A stretch of 12,820 nucleotides of DNA from Amoebophrya sp. AT5.2 (taxonomy: Eukaryota > Sar > Dinophyceae > Syndiniales > Amoebophryaceae). Shown one piece after another: positions 8,214 through 12,820 of this stretch. The notes under the pieces were generated by a model. It searched no databases, was not told the origin of the DNA, and worked only from the letters and a program-made list of their open reading frames with translations. Numbering within the stretch: the stretch's first letter is position 1; every line of letters begins with the position of its first letter. The stretch lies in the NCBI GenBank assembly GCA_005223375.1, contig RXOD01005704.1, forward strand, positions 1-12,820, read 5' to 3'. The position numbers and the translations under genes were made by a program.

Positions 8214-10088
8214 ATGTTTAAGCCCCCGAGCGCGATTAAGTCGCTGCTGAACAGCACTTTTGGTTCCTCGAACGGTACCACGCGGCCGCAGCAGCTGGAG
8301 CCCAGCGGGGATGTGGACTCGTCACGGGACGGTACGGGTGAGGGAAAAAATACTAATGGGAGACTACTACAAACACAGGTGGTCGACGAGTCCAAAGGGA
8401 TGAACAATGCGAACAATGGCGCGGGTGCTTTGGAGGATGGTATGGACTACACATACAGCAGAGGTGGGGCCAACAACGGCAAGCGGGAGGTGGAGCGGTT
8501 CGCGCATACCTCGGCGGAGTTGTTCTCGCAAGCCCTACGACAGCGCAGCGAAGAGCAGCGGGCATTGGCGCAGGCGGTGATTCTGCCGTACGTGACCCGG
8601 ATCGACGAAGTATACGAACTGTTTGAGGAAGTCATGCCGTCAGGTACAACCGACTTACTGTCTTATGTTCGCCCTCGCCGATTGATTCGAAGCTACGAAG
8701 GAACAGGGGCAGTTGCTTATCATGTTCATCAGCTATAGAAGTTTATAAATTTTTTGAGCCACCTTAGCGCCGGCGGCATACAAAAGCTGAGATCGCATGG
8801 TTGCATTGCAGTATTCGCGGAGTCCGAGGGTTTTGTCATCGCCGCATGGCACCTTGTAGGCCGCGTAGCCAGCATGGCATCTACCTCCTCCAATATATAT
8901 AGGCATCGAAAGACAATAAATCGCCAGGCACTCGCGGTTCCCACGTGAAGGCGGTAATTTTCGCTCGTCGCCGCAGCGACCACAAGAAGGTGATTATCAA
9001 GCTCCGCAACAAGAGTTCCAGTTTCAAGGACCTCGACGAGATGAAGGAGTGGGTTCTTTCCATGAAGTATCTCTACCTCCTTTCCGGCGGCGCGGCGCAG
9101 CAGGGCAATGCCCAGCCGGGCAATTTGATCCAGGTCTCGAACATGGTTGACGTGATTGAGGACCCGACCAACTACTACGCCTGCATGGAGCACGTGGAGG
9201 GGCGGGACTTATTTGACTTTTTTTTGCAGGAGAAGATCTACGCGCGGAGCTACCGCCTCGGCTTCGTGCAGCAGCTGTGCCGGAGTCTGCTGAACGGGCT
9301 GGAGGAGTTCCAGAGCAAGGGGATGATCCATAAAGACCTCAAGCTCGAGAACGTCGTCTTCGACGAAACGGCGAACCGCCAGGCCGGCGAGAACCTCGTG
9401 TGCGTCCCCAAATTCATCGACTTCGACACCGTATTTTACTATACGCTTAGCTATTTCTCTCTATTAATGCTCAGCATTTCGAGGCGATCGGCGATATTTC
9501 GGCTACGATTTCGCTCCGGTTTCGATATTAGCTTCTCGTGGCTAGGTAGTCGACACGGCGGTATCGGTTTAGGGCGATCGATTGGTTTTTGGCCACAATG
9601 TGCACCCGAAGCAGATCATCGGAGCGGGTGCGAGCATCCGAAAGCGCAATAGACCGTTCGAGTTCGACCAATATCTCGCTTCAATATAACAGGTGGAGAT
9701 CTGGGTTCCTGGGCGCAAGGCTTTCCACGTGCTGGGCACGGACCAGTACATTGCTCCGGAGACGTACGCGGGTTTTGCCTGTCCGGCGTCCGACATGTGG
9801 GCGATCGGGGTGATTTGCTACACCATGCTCACCGGCTGCTTCCCCTTCCACCAGGGCCTGTTCAACGACCGTCCGGGGGAGAACTTCGTGGACCACGTGG
9901 CGATGCAGCAAGTTCCGCGAAGGATGCGCATCGCGCGCATCGACTGGTCCAACCGCGCGTGGGTCCAGGACACCCGGGCGCGGGACTTCGTGCGGAGGTG
10001 TTTCGTGTGCGACGCGACGCGCCGACTCAGCCTGGAGGAAGCACAAGTGCACGCATGGATGCGCGACGACCCGATCCCGCAAGAGTAG
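8214..10088 (+). CDS. Serine/threonine protein kinase with DFD-type activation segment
   Basis: Exons 8214-8643, 8928-9430 and 9693-10088 give 442 residues; the first ATG after an in-frame TAG (8172-8174) is used. Residues 1-125 are polar and disordered. The kinase domain starts near 130. The Gly-rich loop is built across the first junction (PSG|TRGSHVKAV, 142-153). Other features are VIIK lysine 168, hinge MEHVEGRD (about 230-237), HKDLKLEN with catalytic D280 and N285, DFD 308-310 in place of DFG, LGTDQYIAPE (APE 332-334), PASDMWAIGV with D345, and a C-terminal RLSLEEAQVHAW. All catalytic residues are present; only the DFG glycine is changed, so it is probably active. HKD (not HRD) and DFDT with VLGTDQYIAPE resemble a kinase group expanded in dinoflagellates, CAMK-like in its C-lobe. 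No membrane segment or signal peptide. Substrate unknown. The gene ends nine residues after the last kinase helix, so there is no C-terminal regulatory domain. Confidence 0.88.
8644..8927 (+). other. Kinase intron 1 (GT-AG, phase 1)
   Basis: CCGTCAG|GTACAA to TCGCCAG|GC, 284 nt. The joined codon G|GC gives the first glycine of the nucleotide-binding loop. The retained frame would stop at 8736-8738. TTACTGTCTT (8655-8664) is inverted at 8910-8919 with 9 of 10 bases, 11 and 8 bases inside the intron ends. Confidence 0.85.
9431..9692 (+). other. Kinase intron 2 (GT-AG, phase 0)
   Basis: GACACC|GTATTTTAC to ATAACAG|GTGG, 262 nt, splitting the activation segment right after DFDT. Exon 3 continues VEIWVPGRKAFHVLGT in frame. 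It contains an inner 7-bp inverted repeat GCACCCG/CGGGTGC (9602-9608/9625-9631). Confidence 0.87.
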
Positions 10089-10094
10089 GGGGTG

Positions 10095-10144
10095 GTGGTT
10101 CGCGGATTGGTGGTGTGATTGAGTGGTTGTTCGATGGTGGTGTG
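10095..10144 (+). repeat. Imperfect tandem duplication downstream of the kinase
   Basis: Bases 10095-10117 (GTGGTTCGCGGAT...GTGTG) recur as 10123-10144 (GTGGTTGTTCGAT...GTGTG) with small changes, separated by ATTGA, starting seven bases after the stop. The G/T-rich unit would lie in the 3' UTR. Confidence 0.55.
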
Positions 10145-10372
10145 GGGAGCAGATTTGATTGAGGACGCGCGCTGATGCGGGACCGAGAAAGGCGAGGAAC
10201 AAATGCCGCAGATTTGAGCAGTAGTGATGCGGGGACGCAAAATTCACATATGTGCAGTCGCGGGCGAAGGCAGCCTTCTTCCTTCGCTACCACAAGCTCC
10301 CAAAATGAATACTTGCTTCCTAAATTCGCTCCGCGAGCAGAATCAATTTCGTGCGCACGGCGCGTGCACTTC

Positions 10373-10390
10373 CAGGCGTGACCACGCCTG
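10373..10390. repeat. Small perfect hairpin
   Basis: CAGGCGT (10373-10379) and ACGCCTG (10384-10390) form a 7-bp stem with a four-base loop in the kinase downstream region. Confidence 0.5.
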
Positions 10391-10429
10391 AGAGGTGATG
10401 ATGAAGATCCCGAATATCGCTAGAAGGAA

Positions 10430-10642
10430 ATGGTGTTCTCTCCTACTTTCGTGCTGGATCGCCATCGTGTGAGGGTAGAGAGAAGTCAAACTGTCCAGGA
10501 GAGATTTGTCGCGGCAAATCGCGCTGTAAAACGAAAAAAAGAGAAAGCGAAGGATGTAGCAGTCATGCACGTCATTGCAAGGCGAAAATGGCATCGGAAA
10601 CTTGAATCAAAATTAAAACAACTGGAAGAAAGGTCCATCTGA
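10430..10642 (+). CDS. Possible small basic coiled-coil protein (70 aa)
   Basis: ATG 10430 to TGA 10640-10642, with an in-frame stop at 10421-10423. The second half is Lys/Arg/Glu-rich and helical in pattern (AVKRKKEKAKD, RKLESKLKQLEERSI). Its codons are less GC-rich at the third position than those of the neighbouring genes. No family is recognised, and the antisense frame is also open (10343-10594), so coding status is doubtful. Confidence 0.3.
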   Translation: MVFSPTFVLDRHRVRVERSQTVQERFVAANRAVKRKKEKAKDVAVMHVIARRKWHRKLESKLKQLEERSI

Positions 10643-10807
10643 CTAGCTACTGCCTAGTGGCGATGCGGTGTGGGTCTACCTCTGCCCCTACTCTTATTCT
10701 TACAATTACGACCAGACAAAGAAGTCTTTCAGAAACGGATCTTCCACTACATCGTTTGTACTTAGCTTTGCCCGACCGACATCGGCCCGTCGCCAGCCTT
10801 CGGCTCG

Positions 10808-12049
10808 ATGCCTCCTCGGTCGTGCCTCGCAGCGGCCAAGAGCCGCAAGCGGCGCGCGCGGGCAGTTGCCTCCTCGTCCTCCGAGGATGACGCTTTCTCT
10901 CTCCACAGACAGTTGGACGAGTTGTCCCCGCGAAGTCGCGCCAGACTCTTGAACCAGACGAAGACGGTTCGCGACTGTGAATCGGTGCTGCTGTCGCCGA
11001 AGAACTACCTGGACAACATCAAGGAATGGGGGAAAACCGACAGGCGGATCGATCGGGGCAACGTTTCCGGGTGGAGCAACGGCTCGTCGTCGCGGAACTC
11101 CTCCTCGTCGAACTCGGCGGACGAAGACAGCGAATTCGAGGACGCCGCGCAGGCGGCGACGTTCTTCTTCGGTGCGGGGGCGGGCGGGGGGCAGAATGCT
11201 GGTGCTGGTAAGAAAGCAGCGGCGGATCATGAGAAGAAGAAGAGCACAGCAGCCGCCGCTCGTAGTACTGTTGCCGAGGGAAAGCAGAATCTTCAGAAGG
11301 GACCGAACGGGGACCCGGTGAGAGCGAACAAGAAGGGCGGTGGTGGAGGGCGGGGTAAAAAGTCGTCCGTCCTCCTCGAGAAAAACCACGCCACCGAAAA
11401 AAGCACTGCCGACGGGGACGACGAAACGCAGGGCGAAACAGAAGAGAGAAAACGAAAAGTGCAGTTTGCTGGCGCGAGGACGGGAAGGGAGAGCGTGCAC
11501 GAGGTCGCGATCCGGGAAATGCGACGTTGGTGTCCCTTGGTCGCGCCATCGGTCCCGGCGTTCATAAAACAGGAAAAGGAGCAGCGCCGACTGGCGGCGG
11601 AGCGGGGGAGAGAGAAGTCCACGAGTTGTCAGACCTGGGCGTTCGTGGAGTCCGAGATCGTCCTGCGGTGCTGTGCGGAGAAAGCGGCGCGGGAGAAGCG
11701 GCAGAAAAAGGAGGCAGAGGCAGGACGCCGAGCGCAGGGAGCGTGTGCAAGAATGCGAGACTCGCGAGTGCTTGGAGGAGGTGGCGTCCTCGAGGAGATA
11801 GTGCTGTCCTCGTCTTCGGATTCGGATCTGGAGTCCAGGAAGCACAAGCCAGCGCAACGCAACAGCAAGGAGCGCTTCCTCTCGCACATGCGCGTGTGCG
11901 GGGGGTGGCTACGGCGGGACGGTCTCGCGGAAGCGCTTGCAGTGGAACGAGGGCTGGCGCGGGAATTGAAGAAGGAGCAGCAGGTAGGTAGACGACCCCA
12001 TATGGAAAATTGTCCGCTACCGGTTCCAATACCGATGGAGGTGGAATGA
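10808..12049 (+). CDS. Charged Ser/Lys/Arg-rich protein, probably nuclear
   Basis: ATG 10808 to TGA 12047-12049, 413 residues, preceded in frame by TAG at 10763-10765. Residues 11-19 (KSRKRRARA) resemble a nuclear localisation signal, followed by a SSSSEDD acidic patch of the casein-kinase-2 type. A more ordered stretch (about 30-80) includes LSPKNYLDNIKEWGKTDRR. Then come Ser/Asn, Gly/Ala and Lys-rich low-complexity segments, another conserved-looking part (about 233-290, IREMRRWCPLVAP, SCQTWAFVESEIV), a basic helix (AAREKRQKKEAEAGRR), and a SSSSDSD patch near 337-343. No membrane span or known domain. At 11983 the exon meets a strong donor CAGCAG|GTAGGT; splicing to 12058 would replace the last 21 residues by 46 Cys-containing ones ending at 12198 (438 aa). 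An antisense frame (11887-10706) is judged a shadow. Confidence 0.62.
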   Translation: MPPRSCLAAAKSRKRRARAVASSSSEDDAFSLHRQLDELSPRSRARLLNQTKTVRDCESVLLSPKNYLDNIKEWGKTDRRIDRGNVSGWSNGSSSRNSSSSNSADEDSEFEDAAQAATFFFGAGAGGGQNAGAGKKAAADHEKKKSTAAAARSTVAEGKQNLQKGPNGDPVRANKKGGGGGRGKKSSVLLEKNHATEKSTADGDDETQGETEERKRKVQFAGARTGRESVHEVAIREMRRWCPLVAPSVPAFIKQEKEQRRLAAERGREKSTSCQTWAFVESEIVLRCCAEKAAREKRQKKEAEAGRRAQGACARMRDSRVLGGGGVLEEIVLSSSSDSDLESRKHKPAQRNSKERFLSHMRVCGGWLRRDGLAEALAVERGLARELKKEQQVGRRPHMENCPLPVPIPMEVE

Positions 12050-12057
12050 GAATCCAG
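11984..12057 (+). other. Possible 3' intron or alternative terminal exon junction
   Basis: GTAGGTAG follows GAGCAGCAG exactly at a codon boundary, and ATCCAG (12052-12057) is an acceptor in the frame that reads TCCGRE-like Cys-rich sequence to a stop at 12196-12198. The 74-nt length is short but feasible. Only the donor is strong. Confidence 0.35.
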
Positions 12058-12249
12058 ACTTGCTGCGGACGTGAATGTGAAAAAGGATGGTGGACAATTG
12101 GTGCTGAGAACGGATTCTGCACCCAAACCACTGTGGGTTTTGATTCTCGCTCAAAAGTGATCGTTTCCGAACATGCATTGCCTCTTTCGTGCGTGTAGTG
12201 CTGTGCACCCGCATCGAAAAGTCTAAAGGTCTAAGTGCGGGCATCATGA

Positions 12250-12468
12250 TCAGCAACCAAGTTTCCGAATAGCTTGTCGTCGTGGACCGCATTGTTCGTC
12301 GTGGTATCTATTGAATATCTCGTTTCGATCTTCTCGTGAAGCGAGCCTCTTTCGACTCCAATGAGCGACAATCGCGCGGGAAAGCGATGCACGCTCGAAA
12401 ACCCAAATGTCCAATTGTTGGGTCAATGATTGCGACTCTAAATAACTTTTTTCATAGTGCAAGTGCAT
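12250..12468 (-). CDS. Possible small minus-strand protein (72 aa)
   Basis: Minus-strand ATG 12468 to TGA 12250-12252. It is polar and helical (ESQSLTQQLDIWVFERASL, SRKRLASREDRNEIFNRY). Directly before the ATG, minus strand, lies TTATTTCATTGCAG, a pyrimidine-rich AG that could be a cis or trans acceptor. No family is recognised; composition is near random. Confidence 0.28.
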   Translation of the reverse strand: MHLHYEKSYLESQSLTQQLDIWVFERASLSRAIVAHWSRKRLASREDRNEIFNRYHDEQCGPRRQAIRKLGC

Positions 12469-12529
12469 CTGCAATGAAATAACCAAGCATCTAATTTTAC
12501 CGAAGAGAAGCAGAAAATGATCTTGTCAA

Positions 12530-12820
12530 AATTCAAACCCCATCATGTTACACCCAAACTCAACACCATTACAATCCAAATTCCAAACATATCATGATAT
12601 CAAAATTCATTTTTTTGCAATCCACATGCATGCCATTTCCATTGAAATTTCATTTCAATTCAAATTTCATGCCCATGGCCAATGCATGCCATTCCAATCC
12701 AATTCCGAATTGTATTCATGTCAATCCATCCAAATTATATTTCCATCCAAATTCCATCCCCATTGAAATGCCATCCTTCCCAATCCAAATTCTTTACATT
12801 CCATTCCAATCCAAATTCCA
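12530..12820. repeat. Degenerate C-rich, G-poor simple repeat
   Basis: An irregular array of CCAAATTCCA / CCATTCCAATCC-like words runs off the window end. CCAAATTCCA is exact at 12576-12585, 12747-12756 and 12811-12820, with a variant at 12785. Within 12721-12820 there are about 34 C and only 2 G, a marked strand asymmetry. Spacing is irregular, so this is decayed satellite or slippage-derived sequence. Confidence 0.7.

Larger units (their letters stand above)
10089..10807. other. Intergenic region after the kinase
   Basis: Holds the tandem duplication (10095-10144), the small hairpin (10373-10390) and a doubtful 70-codon open frame (10430-10642). A pyrimidine-rich stretch ending CGCCAG (10791-10796) precedes the next ATG by 11 bases and could be a trans-splice acceptor. 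Confidence 0.45.

Noticed and set aside
10706..11887. Long minus-strand open frame (393 codons) opposite the Ser/Lys-rich gene
   Set aside because: It mirrors the GC-rich plus-strand exon; the product is Arg/Leu/Pro-rich in the way antisense shadows are, and the plus frame has the better composition and start context.
12530..12820. CRISPR array or regular satellite
   Set aside because: No fixed repeat/spacer length; the words are degenerate and irregularly spaced.
1..12820. tRNA or rRNA genes, insertion sequences, attachment sites
   Set aside because: No cloverleaf with a recognisable T-arm, rRNA-like segment, transposase motif or flanked mobile element was seen by eye on either strand.

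Overview
This window looks like nuclear DNA of a eukaryotic microbe. It has spliced genes, no operons, no Shine-Dalgarno sites, GC-rich exons and long low-complexity protein linkers. My best guess is an alveolate of the dinoflagellate lineage, possibly a compact Syndiniales/Amoebophrya-type parasite. The basis is a protein kinase with a DFD-T activation-segment start, an FkbM-like methyltransferase, one GC-AG intron, one intron that appears to lack GT/AG altogether but has short direct repeats and an inverted repeat, and two introns with inverted repeats near their ends. The lineage is an inference from family knowledge, not a search result.

Layout, left to right. (1) 2-4594, plus: a very large 5'-partial gene of three exons. 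It has a long unrecognised N-terminal region with disordered, charged linkers and a C-terminal FkbM-like methyltransferase domain. (2) 4595-5789: about 1.2 kb with no firm gene; it holds two hairpins and a 45-codon Cys-rich open frame. (3) 5790-6769, plus: a two-exon gene for a multi-pass membrane protein with a Pro/Ser-rich N-terminus, followed 30 bases later by a strong G-quadruplex motif. (4) 6770-8213: a puzzling stretch with an AT-rich plus-strand frame (6976-7377) and a long minus-strand frame (8051-7404) that has no ATG and looks like an exon or relic of an unrecognised gene. (5) 8214-10088, plus: a three-exon Ser/Thr protein kinase, the best-supported gene here, with both splice pairs resolved to the base. 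(6) 10089-10807: mostly noncoding, with a small tandem duplication, a hairpin and a possible 70-aa basic protein. (7) 10808-12049 or 12198, plus: a gene for a charged, Ser/Lys-rich, probably nuclear protein. (8) 12050-12820: a weak 72-aa minus-strand frame, then an irregular C-rich/G-poor degenerate repeat running off the end.

I see no common pathway among the genes. They look like independently expressed neighbours, mostly on the plus strand; the minus-strand frame at 7404-8051 would be divergent from the kinase, separated by under 170 bp. The most interesting content is the intron structure and the hidden minus-strand frame.
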